NCBI RefSeq assembly: GCF_028752835.1
Contig: NZ_CP087952.1
Location: 1,407,041 to 1,471,040 of the forward strand
Direction: 5' to 3'
DNA length: 64,000 nt
Source: Desulfosarcina sp. BuS5
GTDB taxonomy: Bacteria; Desulfobacterota; Desulfobacteria; Desulfobacterales; BuS5
Under the pieces are notes generated by a model. The model saw only the letters and a list, made by a program, of their open reading frames with translations, was not told where the DNA came from and did no database searches. Position 1 is the stretch's first letter. Every line of letters starts with the position of its first letter. Shown here one piece after another: positions 34,764-43,989 of the stretch. The position numbers were made by a program, and so were the translations under genes.

Positions 34764-35498
34764 TCAGTGTACACTCCTTTTCATTTCTCTCATAAGCATC
34801 TTCATGTCCTCCCACACATCACGCTTCCTTGACTCATAACGAAGCAGATAAGCCGGATGATATGTAGGCAAAATCTTTATTCCCTTATAATTATAAAAAC
34901 GGCCCCTGAGTGCTGATACGGATTTATCAGTTTTAAGAAGAACCCCTGCTGCTATTTCACCCAGAGCGCAAATAAAAACTGGTTTTACAGCATCGATCTG
35001 CTGTTCCAAAAAACGAGCGCAAGCACTTATTTCATCCGGCATCGGATCCTGGTCAACCGGCGTACGGCACTTTATAACATTGCAAAAATACGCCTCATCT
35101 TTCGACATTTTGATAGCATTAATTATTTTCTCCAGCAGCTCGCCTACCTCTCCGGCAAAAGGTTCACTTGTGCTTTCTGCATCCATACCGGATGGCCTTC
35201 CACCTACAAACATCAAGTCAGCATCAGGGTTACCGGTTCCGAATATAATATTTTTTCTGCTTGCAGACAGCCTGCATAAAAAGCAGTTTTCCATATCTGT
35301 TTGTATTTTTTTTAAATCGGGAGCCTGCTTTTTAACCGGTTGCCCCCAGGTTGTAATTATGTTAAGACTTTTTTCCGAACAGTCAAAGCCCTTGAATCCT
35401 ATTTCGTGAAGATATTGCAAATGATTCTTTAAATATTCTGCGACCTGTACAATATATAGCGACTTTGTTTGTGATTTGTATTCTGACGATATGGGCAT
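34764..35498 (-). CDS. Uracil-DNA glycosylase superfamily protein (family 4-like, Fe-S) with divergent motif 1
   Basis: A 244-residue protein with four Cys in family-4 spacing (C72, C75, C144 in VIKCRTP, C160 in DEISACARFL), which bind an iron-sulfur cluster. The C-terminal PTYHPAYLLR is the family motif 3. Motif 1, normally GE(A/G)PG..ED, reads VGGRPSGMDAEST here: the usual Glu is Gly and the spacing is altered, although PFAGEVGELL follows as expected. The N-terminal ~60 residues form an extension. Repair of uracil is the likely role, but substrate range may differ. First gene of the operon running to lysA. Confidence 0.85.
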   Translation of the reverse strand: MPISSEYKSQTKSLYIVQVAEYLKNHLQYLHEIGFKGFDCSEKSLNIITTWGQPVKKQAPDLKKIQTDMENCFLCRLSASRKNIIFGTGNPDADLMFVGGRPSGMDAESTSEPFAGEVGELLEKIINAIKMSKDEAYFCNVIKCRTPVDQDPMPDEISACARFLEQQIDAVKPVFICALGEIAAGVLLKTDKSVSALRGRFYNYKGIKILPTYHPAYLLRYESRKRDVWEDMKMLMREMKRSVH

Positions 35499-35540
35499 TA
35501 TACAACCTGTTATAAATTTTCACGGTAAAAACCTTCGGTA

Positions 35541-35577
35541 GAGGTACTATAGTATGCCTTCCTTGGGTGTACCTCTT
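35541..35577. repeat. Hairpin AGAGGTAC...GTACCTCT
   Basis: Eight-base arms flank a ~21-base loop, just upstream of the uracil-DNA glycosylase gene. A related AAAGAGGTAG occurs at 35706. Possibly part of a leader or promoter region. No T-run follows on either strand. Confidence 0.4.
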
Positions 35578-35670
35578 TATCCTTGTGATAATTATTATAT
35601 GAAAATTTATAATAAAACAAAATTAAAAACTAATTTTAATATTATTTTATTAGTTAAAAGTCAAATCAAA

Positions 35671-36000
35671 ATAATCATCACTAAAACTCCGATATGATTT
35701 TTAAATAAAGAGGTAGCTTTCAACGCCTACGTTACGAGGGGTTTTAAAGCGCGTACAGGCGCGTAATTGCATAAATAGAGGTGTTTGTATGACTGTGTGG
35801 CTATCAAGTTTACTTAATTAACATATTGATATAATTAGTATTTCATACTATTATCTTTGCTTAAATCCTTATATCGGAGTTTTAGAATCATCAGCAATTC
35901 TAATTTTGGAAGGTTGTGGCACATCATATTGTAGCAACGCTATGCTTCATAATTTATATATAGATAAAAATATGCCATAATTAGAATTGCTGAATAATCA
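35671..36000. repeat. Nested inverted repeats in a 650-bp gene-free region
   Basis: CTAAAACTCCGATAT at 35681-35695 is repeated inverted at 35871-35885, and TTAGAATTGCTGA at 35980-35992 is the inverse of 35891-35903. The enclosed DNA is AT-rich with one GC-richer stretch (about 35709-35775). No open frame of note. Could be a decayed MITE or an untranslated RNA region; a covarying GTAGGGG-type hairpin follows at 36053. Confidence 0.5.
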
Positions 36001-36052
36001 TAGATTTTCAAATAATTACCTGATTGTAAAATTTGCTACAAGGCCAGAGGGG

Positions 36053-36080
36053 GTAAGGGTTCAAAATCTTGAACCCCTAC
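36053..36080. repeat. GTAAGGGTTCAA...TTGAACCCCTAC hairpin
   Basis: Same outer frame as the GTAGGGG/CCCCTAC family but with a different, still complementary, inner stem (GGGTTCAA/TTGAACCC). It precedes mtnA by about 70 bases. Confidence 0.75.
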
Positions 36081-36147
36081 TCCGACGACCGATAACGCAG
36101 TAAAATTATTTATATGTAAATCTATATTTCAATGGTAGGTTGACAAT

Positions 36148-37251
36148 ATGATAGTAGACGGCAAACAGATCAGACCCATTTGGTTGGATAAAGATTTAAA
36201 GACTGTTAAAGTTATAGACCAGCGTATGCTCCCGCATGAATTCATTGTAGCCGACTTAACAACGGTTGACCACAATATTCAAGCCATCAAGGAAATGTAT
36301 GTAAGGGGGGCGCCGCTTATCGGCGTAACTGCAGCTTACGGAGTATATCTTGCCACACTGAATGCCCCTGATAACAATATTTCGGATGAATATATTAAAA
36401 AAGAATGCAACCGGATTAAGGCGGCCAGACCAACAGCAGTTAATCTTGCATGGGGTGTTGACAGGGTTTTGACGGAAATAAAAAAAACAAAAAACAATGA
36501 GGATAAAATTACGACAGCAAGAATTGAAGCTCAAAATATAGAAGAGGAGGAAGCTGAAAACTGCCGCAAAATAGGCGAGTACGGTTTATCCCTGATAAAA
36601 AATATAAGCAGCTCCAAAAATGGGAAAACAGTCAATATTTTAACCCATTGCAATGCAGGATGGCTTGCATGTATTGAATACGGAACAGCTACTGCTCCTA
36701 TGTATACTGCTTTTGACAATGGTATAGATGTACACGTTTGGGTGGATGAGACACGCCCTTTAAACCAGGGCTCCAGACTCACAGCATGGGAACTCGGTAA
36801 GCACGGGATTAAACATACCGTTATTACGGATAATGCGGGTGGACATCTGATGCAGCACGGAATGGTTGACATTGTCATTGTCGGTACGGACAGAACCACA
36901 TGCACAGGAGATGTTGCCAATAAAATAGGCACATACCTCAAAGCGCTTGCTGCCCAAGATAACAATATCCCGTTTTATGTAGCTTTGCCATCCAGCACTT
37001 TTGACTGGACTTTCAGGGATGGAATAAAAGAGATACCGATAGAAGAGCGTGACCCCGACGAGGTAAGATATGTGCAGGGTATGAATCAAGGGGTAACGAA
37101 AAATGTTCTTGTTCCACCGAAAAACAGTCCTGCTGCAAACTTTGCCTTTGATGTTACACCTGCAAGGCTTGTTACCGGTTTTATTACGGAAAGAGGAATA
37201 TGCAAAGCGGACGAAAAAAATATTCTTAGACTTTTTCCGGAAAAGGACTGA
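36148..37251 (+). CDS. mtnA: S-methyl-5-thioribose-1-phosphate isomerase
   Basis: MtnA converts methylthioribose-1-phosphate to methylthioribulose-1-phosphate in methionine salvage. The 367-residue eIF2B-alpha-like protein has MYVRGAPLIGVTAAYG (substrate loop), LTHCNAGWLACIEYGTA with the catalytic Cys, WVDETRPLNQGSRLTAWEL, and VIVGTDRTTCTGDVANKIGTYLKALAA with the catalytic Asp. Start ATG 36148 has a GGTAGG element upstream. No other salvage gene is adjacent, so in this organism it may work with dispersed genes or in an anaerobic salvage shunt. Confidence 0.96.
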   Translation: MIVDGKQIRPIWLDKDLKTVKVIDQRMLPHEFIVADLTTVDHNIQAIKEMYVRGAPLIGVTAAYGVYLATLNAPDNNISDEYIKKECNRIKAARPTAVNLAWGVDRVLTEIKKTKNNEDKITTARIEAQNIEEEEAENCRKIGEYGLSLIKNISSSKNGKTVNILTHCNAGWLACIEYGTATAPMYTAFDNGIDVHVWVDETRPLNQGSRLTAWELGKHGIKHTVITDNAGGHLMQHGMVDIVIVGTDRTTCTGDVANKIGTYLKALAAQDNNIPFYVALPSSTFDWTFRDGIKEIPIEERDPDEVRYVQGMNQGVTKNVLVPPKNSPAANFAFDVTPARLVTGFITERGICKADEKNILRLFPEKD

Positions 37252-37359
37252 TCAAGAATTTGTAAAACCATCATTGCTATAGACCGTCAGACAATTAATT
37301 ATGGTTCATCACGGATTAGTGTGGTAATCCATGATGAACAGCTATTAGCGCTTAGCTTT

Positions 37360-37405
37360 TTAGCTGTTAGGTATTAACTGCTAAAAGCTAATACCTAACG
37401 GCTAA
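37360..37405. repeat. Hairpin TTAGCTGTTAGGTATTA...TAATACCTAACGGCTAA
   Basis: 17-base arms with one mismatch around a 12-base loop between mtnA and the ahbB-like gene. A GCTAATACCTAAC half-copy occurs at 46419-46431. No T-tract, so an ordinary Rho-independent terminator is not obvious. Confidence 0.65.
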
Positions 37406-37518
37406 TATCTGATGGCATAAGTTTAATTAGTATATGCTCAATAAATAGAATCTCCACAATAATCCGCTATGATCCTTAATTATTTATGTGACGGTCTATA
37501 TTTACAGACAGACACAAT

Positions 37519-38007
37519 ATGAGAAACTATAAAATGCTAACAGAACTTGAAAAACGAATTATCGCAGCAATTCAAGGTGACATACCAGTCTGCAAATATC
37601 CGTATAAAGAACTTGCCGAAAAGACAGGGGTTTCTGAAAAGAAATTCGTAGAGACCCTAACCGACCTTTGTTCCAGAGGTATAATCCGTCGTTTCGGAGC
37701 TACAATAAGGCACCAGCAATCAGGTTTTAATGCAAATGCCATGGTAGCATGGAACGTGGATGAGGCACATATCAATGCCATGGGCGAGAAGCTGGCTTCA
37801 TTCAAACAGATCACACACTGTTACAGAAGAAATCCACATAATGGATGGCCGTATAATCTTTATACAATGATTCATGGGAAAGATGAAAAAACTTGCCGGG
37901 AAACAGTACACAAAATATCTAAGAACAATTTTATTAACAATTATACCATTCTCTTTTCCCGCAGAGAATTTAAAAAAACATCCATGTGTTATTTTCCGGA
38001 CTTTTAA
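37519..38007 (+). CDS. ahbB: Siroheme decarboxylase-like Lrp/AsnC-family protein (AhbA/AhbB type)
   Basis: A 162-residue protein with an N-terminal winged helix (LTELEKRIIAAIQGDIPVCKYPYKELAEKTGVSEKKF) and a C-terminal ferredoxin-like domain. The motifs RRFGATIRHQQSGFNANAMVAWNV, ITHCYRRNPHNGWPYNLYTMIHG and FKKTSMCYF are those of AhbA/AhbB, which decarboxylate siroheme to didecarboxysiroheme in the alternative heme pathway of sulfate reducers. AhbA and AhbB work as a pair; only one is here. His/Arg in ITHCYRR are the likely siroheme-binding positions. The next gene, a radical SAM protein, overlaps its end. Confidence 0.85.
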   Translation: MRNYKMLTELEKRIIAAIQGDIPVCKYPYKELAEKTGVSEKKFVETLTDLCSRGIIRRFGATIRHQQSGFNANAMVAWNVDEAHINAMGEKLASFKQITHCYRRNPHNGWPYNLYTMIHGKDEKTCRETVHKISKNNFINNYTILFSRREFKKTSMCYFPDF

Positions 38008-38015
38008 GACAATGT

Positions 38016-39389
38016 ATGTTCATCAGCGGCTTACCAGTGCGTAAAAATTCACCCGAAATCCTTCTGATAAATCCCTGGATCCATGACTTTGCAGCATATG
38101 ATTTCTGGGCCAAACCTGTCGGCCTGTTATCTCTTGCCTCTATATTGAGGCAGCACGGGCTTAACGTTTCATACATGGACTGTCTTGACAGGTTCCACCC
38201 TAATATGCCAAAAACAGATCCGCATGCCAGGAATGGCCGCGGCCCTTATCTAAAAACCCGGGCACCCAGGCCTGAAGGGCTCCAGGATATCGATAGAAAA
38301 TTTTCCAGATATGGAATAAAAAAAAGATGGTTTATGGAAGATCTAAGGACCATTCCCCGGCCGGATCTTGTACTTGTCACATCTTTGATGACATACTGGT
38401 ATCCCGGTGTTAAAGAGACAATAAAAATTATAAAAAAAATTTTCCCGAACACTCCGCTTATTCTCGGGGGCATATACGCAACTCTCTTTTATTCCCATGC
38501 CTTGCAACACTCCGAAGCCGATATTGTTATAAAGGGGGAAGGAATCAAAGAAATCCTTGAACTGACTGAAAAACTAACGGGTTTTACGCCTGTAAACAAA
38601 AAAGGCTGCCCAAAATTCAGCGCCGACAGCCTTGACACTTATCCATATCCTGCCTTTGACCTCCAACACCTGATAAACTATATCCCGCTGATCACTTCCA
38701 AAGGATGTCCTTTTGCATGTTCATACTGTGCATCCAATTTTTTAAATCCGGGCTTTAAGCAGCGCTCTCCGGAATCGGTGATACAAGAGATAGAATACTG
38801 GTATAAAAAATATAAAGTAAAAGAGTTTGTATTTTATGATGACGCCCTGCTTGTAGATTCCGCGAATCATGCAGTCCCTATCCTGGAAGGTATACTAAAA
38901 AAAGGATACAATATCTGTTTCCATACTCCCAATGCACTTCACATAAGGGAAATCACAGAAACGAATGCCGCATTAATGTTCAAGGCCGGCTTCAAGACTC
39001 TGCGTTTGGGACTTGAAACAACCTTGTTTGAAGATAGAAGCTCAATGGATCACAAAGTTACGGAATACGACTTTAAAAAAGCTGTAACCTGTTTAAAAAG
39101 CGCAGGCTTCAAAAAGAATCATGCCGGCGCATACCTGCTGGCCGGCCTGCCCGGACAAACCATTGACTCTGTTAAAGATTCAATCAGAACAGTAAAACAA
39201 ACCGGCATAACCCCTATTATTGCATATTATACTCCCATACCTCATACGAAAATGTGGCCCATGGCTTTGGCTTCATCCCGTTACAACCTTGAATCAGACC
39301 CGATTTTTACAAACAATGCAATCCTGCCATGCCGGCGTGATCCGTTTTCGTGGGAAACGATTTCGTCCTTCAAAAAACTTATACTGTAA
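38016..39389 (+). CDS. B12-binding-domain radical SAM protein
   Basis: About 457 residues. The N-terminal part (PEILLINPWIHDFAAYDFWAKPVGLLSLASILRQHGLNVSYMDC) resembles a cobalamin-binding Rossmann domain, and ILGGIYATLFYSHAL...ADIVIKGEG is its end. The radical SAM cluster motif CPFACSYC lies about residue 236, followed by FVFYDDALL and LRLGLETT. Methyltransfer or rearrangement on an unknown substrate is likely. Start is uncertain: ATG 38016 is used; the frame is open back to 37986, and GTG 38037 is possible. Genes like this sit near ahb genes in several sulfate reducers, but that link is inference. The IS begins 10 bases after its stop. Confidence 0.85.
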   Translation: MFISGLPVRKNSPEILLINPWIHDFAAYDFWAKPVGLLSLASILRQHGLNVSYMDCLDRFHPNMPKTDPHARNGRGPYLKTRAPRPEGLQDIDRKFSRYGIKKRWFMEDLRTIPRPDLVLVTSLMTYWYPGVKETIKIIKKIFPNTPLILGGIYATLFYSHALQHSEADIVIKGEGIKEILELTEKLTGFTPVNKKGCPKFSADSLDTYPYPAFDLQHLINYIPLITSKGCPFACSYCASNFLNPGFKQRSPESVIQEIEYWYKKYKVKEFVFYDDALLVDSANHAVPILEGILKKGYNICFHTPNALHIREITETNAALMFKAGFKTLRLGLETTLFEDRSSMDHKVTEYDFKKAVTCLKSAGFKKNHAGAYLLAGLPGQTIDSVKDSIRTVKQTGITPIIAYYTPIPHTKMWPMALASSRYNLESDPIFTNNAILPCRRDPFSWETISSFKKLIL

Positions 39390-39392
39390 CTC

Positions 39393-41049
39393 TAAATAGT
39401 ATCTGCTGAATTTCTTTTTTATGAAAGAAATGCTTTGCTATCCATAGCAGTATATGCCATTTTTTAAATTGCAGCTAAATGGTATTTTAAGCACTCTAAA
39501 AAGGATAGGAGGTATTCTGATGATAAAAAATACTTTTGAAGAAGTTCTTTCTGATGAATGGGTGAAAGCAAATATAACCAATCCAGTTCAGGAATTGGTT
39601 ATTATCCGTGGGATAATTCCATGGCAAAAAATGATTACAAAGTTGTGTAAATTTTATAACACCAGTCAGGGTGCTTTTGGAAAATCTCTCAGGATGATGA
39701 CAGCGATTTTGATTTGTATAAAATACTATCAATTAAGTGATAGGCAAATGGTTAAGCATATAAAAGAAAACCACTATATTCAATATTTTTGTAACATCAC
39801 AAATGAGGAATTGCAAACATGCCTGGATCCGAGTTCTATATGTGTATTTCGAAAACGTATAGGTGAAGAAGGTGTTGAAATTATAGAAAAAGAAGTTTTT
39901 GAGGTTCTACGCAAAGCTGGGATAATACAGGGTGATAATGCTATGATAGATTCAAGCGTATTGAAAAATAACGTTATCTATCCAAATGATGTACATTTAA
40001 TTTTTAAAGCTTTTGACAAAATGAAACAATTTGCCGTTTTGCATCAAATCTCCTTGTGGTGGGACAATAATGAAGTAAAAAAATTATGGCGAGAATTTTT
40101 TTTGAACAAAAAACAAAACCGTTTGGAATGGTTACTCAAATTTAATATATTATTTATTCCTGCTCTAAAAATATTTGATAAAAAAGTTGAATCATTAAAG
40201 ACCACAAAGAAAAAACAAATAAAAGCTGACAATATGTTTGCTATTCTTACTATTCTTGAAGCACAAACCTTAGAAAAACTCGAAGGTAAAAAACAGATAA
40301 AAAACCGGATTGTATCCATTGATGAACCGGATGCCCGCCCGATTGTAAAAGGAAAAGAGCATCCGAAGTGTGAATTCGGCACAACAATGGAAATGACTTT
40401 CAATAGGGAAGGATTCATGATTACCATTGAAAATTTTATCGGTAATCCAAATGATAAAACGCTTTTTGCTGGAACACTCGAACAGTTCAAAAAACGGATG
40501 AAAGGCGAACCGGAAAATATTATTACCGACCTTGGTTACAGAAGCAATGGTAATTTTAAAATTGCAGACAATATCAGTAACGTTTTTTTGGGGCGTAAAA
40601 AAGATGTATCCGAAGAAAAACAGAGTTTTTGCTGTAAAGCCCGTTCAGCAACAGAAGGTTTCATAGCTATTGCAAAAAATATTAGAGGTTTTGGATGCAG
40701 TCTTTATAGAGGATTTGAAGGAGACCGTATATGGTCATTGCTTTGTCAAACCGCTTATAATCTTAAAAAGTTTATTCAGCTTCTAATGGGAGAAAAGATT
40801 GAAGAAAAAAAACTGATGAAACTCGGGCTGGCATAAGCCGAACAAGGATTTTATCAAAAATAGTTGATTTTAAAAAATATGCGGATAGGAGAGGTGCGTC
40901 TATAGGTGTTAACAATTTGCCGTTTTTTACCAAAATTCAATTAAAATACCACAAATGAGCTTAAAATTTTAGATTAAAATTCTCTATGATTAATATATGA
41001 ACAATGCTGATATACTATGTTATTATCGAAATTCAGCGGATACTAAATA
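39393..41049 (+). mobile_element. Insertion sequence, 1645 bp, with TIRs and TAAATA target duplication
   Basis: Left TIR begins at 39399 (GTATCTGCTGAATTTC) and right TIR ends at 41043 (complement GTATCCGCTGAATTTC), 15 of 16 matching. TAAATA directly flanks both ends (39393-39398 and 41044-41049). It encodes one DDE transposase of IS5-like organisation. The element landed between the radical SAM gene and the AAA/nuclease gene without disrupting either. Confidence 0.9.
39523..40836 (+). CDS. DDE transposase (IS5/IS1182-like)
   Basis: The start MIKNTFEEVLSDEW at ATG 39520-39523 region follows GATAGGAGGTATTCT, an excellent ribosome-binding site; the frame is open further up to 39454. N-terminal helices (QGAFGKSLRMMTAILICIKYYQLSDRQMVKHI) resemble the DUF772-type DNA-binding region. 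Catalytic Asp/Asp/Glu: GDNAMIDSSVLKNN, IITDLGYRSNGN and SATEGFIAIAKN. It has IDEPDARPIVKGKEHPKCEFGTT between them. Full length and apparently active. Confidence 0.9.
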   Translation: MKNTFEEVLSDEWVKANITNPVQELVIIRGIIPWQKMITKLCKFYNTSQGAFGKSLRMMTAILICIKYYQLSDRQMVKHIKENHYIQYFCNITNEELQTCLDPSSICVFRKRIGEEGVEIIEKEVFEVLRKAGIIQGDNAMIDSSVLKNNVIYPNDVHLIFKAFDKMKQFAVLHQISLWWDNNEVKKLWREFFLNKKQNRLEWLLKFNILFIPALKIFDKKVESLKTTKKKQIKADNMFAILTILEAQTLEKLEGKKQIKNRIVSIDEPDARPIVKGKEHPKCEFGTTMEMTFNREGFMITIENFIGNPNDKTLFAGTLEQFKKRMKGEPENIITDLGYRSNGNFKIADNISNVFLGRKKDVSEEKQSFCCKARSATEGFIAIAKNIRGFGCSLYRGFEGDRIWSLLCQTAYNLKKFIQLLMGEKIEEKKLMKLGLA

Positions 41050-41056
41050 AGCTGAC

Positions 41057-42865
<1,809 letters not shown>

Positions 42866-43144
42866 TGCCTGCCCCTTTTTATGTCCATTTCCATAATGAT
42901 AATATACAAATATTATCATAAACTTCACAATAATTGCAACATTGCTGCAGCACCAGCTCTTTAATCTCTAATTCAGATCATCACCAAGCGAGGAAATCGG
43001 ATAACATCTTATATTATCATGAATGAACTGGACGACTATTTTTTAATCAAAGGATATAAACAAAAATGTGATCCCATACCCCATGGTTATGGTTGATCCC
43101 TTAAATAGATAATGCGTTTGCTCTGTAATAACCATGCAATTCTA

Positions 43145-43173
43145 TTGACAATATTAATTATAGTATATATTAT
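43145..43173 (+). promoter_or_regulatory. Sigma-70-type promoter for the CooC-like ATPase and helicase genes
   Basis: TTGACA at 43145-43150, a 17-base AT-rich spacer and TATTAT at 43168-43173. A small hairpin (AAGGTC/GACCTT, 43184-43198) follows in the leader, then GAAAGGAA seven bases before the ATG at 43234. Nothing gene-like is seen in 42929-43144. Confidence 0.75.
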
Positions 43174-43233
43174 TAAGTGTTGAAGGTCAGGGACCTTGGA
43201 TAATATTTTTTATGACATTGAAAGGAAATATAA

Positions 43234-43989
43234 ATGAAAATAGCGGTAAGCGGGAAAGGCGGGGTCGGCAAGACAACCTTTGCAGCGCTTTTGATTAGAG
43301 CATTAAACCTGGAAGGGAAGCATATACTGGCGGTTGATGCGGATCCTGATGCCAACCTGGCTGCGGCCATCGGCATCACCGATGCTGATAAAATTACGCC
43401 AATATCAGATATGAAAAAACTGATATATGAAAGAACGGAAGCAAAGCCCGGTACAGTGGGAGGTTTTTTTAAGCTGAATCCCAAAGTAAATGACCTACCG
43501 GACAAATTGTCAGCAAAATTTGAAAACATCAGCCTCATGCGGCTGGGGAGTGTGAAAAAAGGAGGCTCCGGATGTTTATGCCCTGCCAGCACCCTGTTAC
43601 GCGCCCTTATTACGCATATCGTGCTGATACGTGATGATGTGGTTGTTATGGATATGGAGGCCGGTATAGAACATCTTGGCAGAGCAACGGCTTCGGCGGT
43701 CGACAAACTGATTGTAGTCGTGGAGCCTGGTCGCAGAAGTATAGAAACCGCTTCTCATATCAGGGAACTGGCATCTGAAATAGGTTTAAAGAATATCGCT
43801 ATGGTCGGTAACAAGACCCGGGGTAAAAAGGATGAAGAGTTTTTGAAAAAAAATCTTTCCGATTTCACATTTCTCGGCCTGATTCCCCATGATGACGCTT
43901 TAATTGAAGCGGATCTGGGCGGTATTTCTCCTTTTGACGTAGATTCTCCTGCAAAAAGCATTGTCTGCAATATGATATCGGAACTTTAA
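43234..43989 (+). CDS. CooC-family ATPase (CO dehydrogenase maturation factor-like)
   Basis: A 251-residue MinD/ParA-like P-loop protein. MKIAVSGKGGVGKTTFAALL is a deviant Walker A with the signature lysine, VDADPDANLAAAIGI is switch I, GSGCLCPASTLLRALI carries the CxC that bridges nickel/zinc at the CooC dimer interface, and VVMDMEAGIEHLGRAT is switch II. CooC and AcsF-type proteins insert nickel into CODH/ACS. No CODH gene is in the window, and the gene is coupled to a helicase. The role could therefore be nickel insertion at a distance or a different metalation. Confidence 0.88.
   Translation: MKIAVSGKGGVGKTTFAALLIRALNLEGKHILAVDADPDANLAAAIGITDADKITPISDMKKLIYERTEAKPGTVGGFFKLNPKVNDLPDKLSAKFENISLMRLGSVKKGGSGCLCPASTLLRALITHIVLIRDDVVVMDMEAGIEHLGRATASAVDKLIVVVEPGRRSIETASHIRELASEIGLKNIAMVGNKTRGKKDEEFLKKNLSDFTFLGLIPHDDALIEADLGGISPFDVDSPAKSIVCNMISEL

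Noticed and set aside
36053-36080. tRNA T-arm (GGTTCAAAATC-like).
   Set aside because: It is a palindrome with no acceptor, D or anticodon arms around it, and matches the GTAGGGG hairpin family.
43234-43989. Chromosome-partitioning ParA.
   Set aside because: The GCLCP CxC motif and lack of a nearby ParB or parS-like site favour the CooC group.
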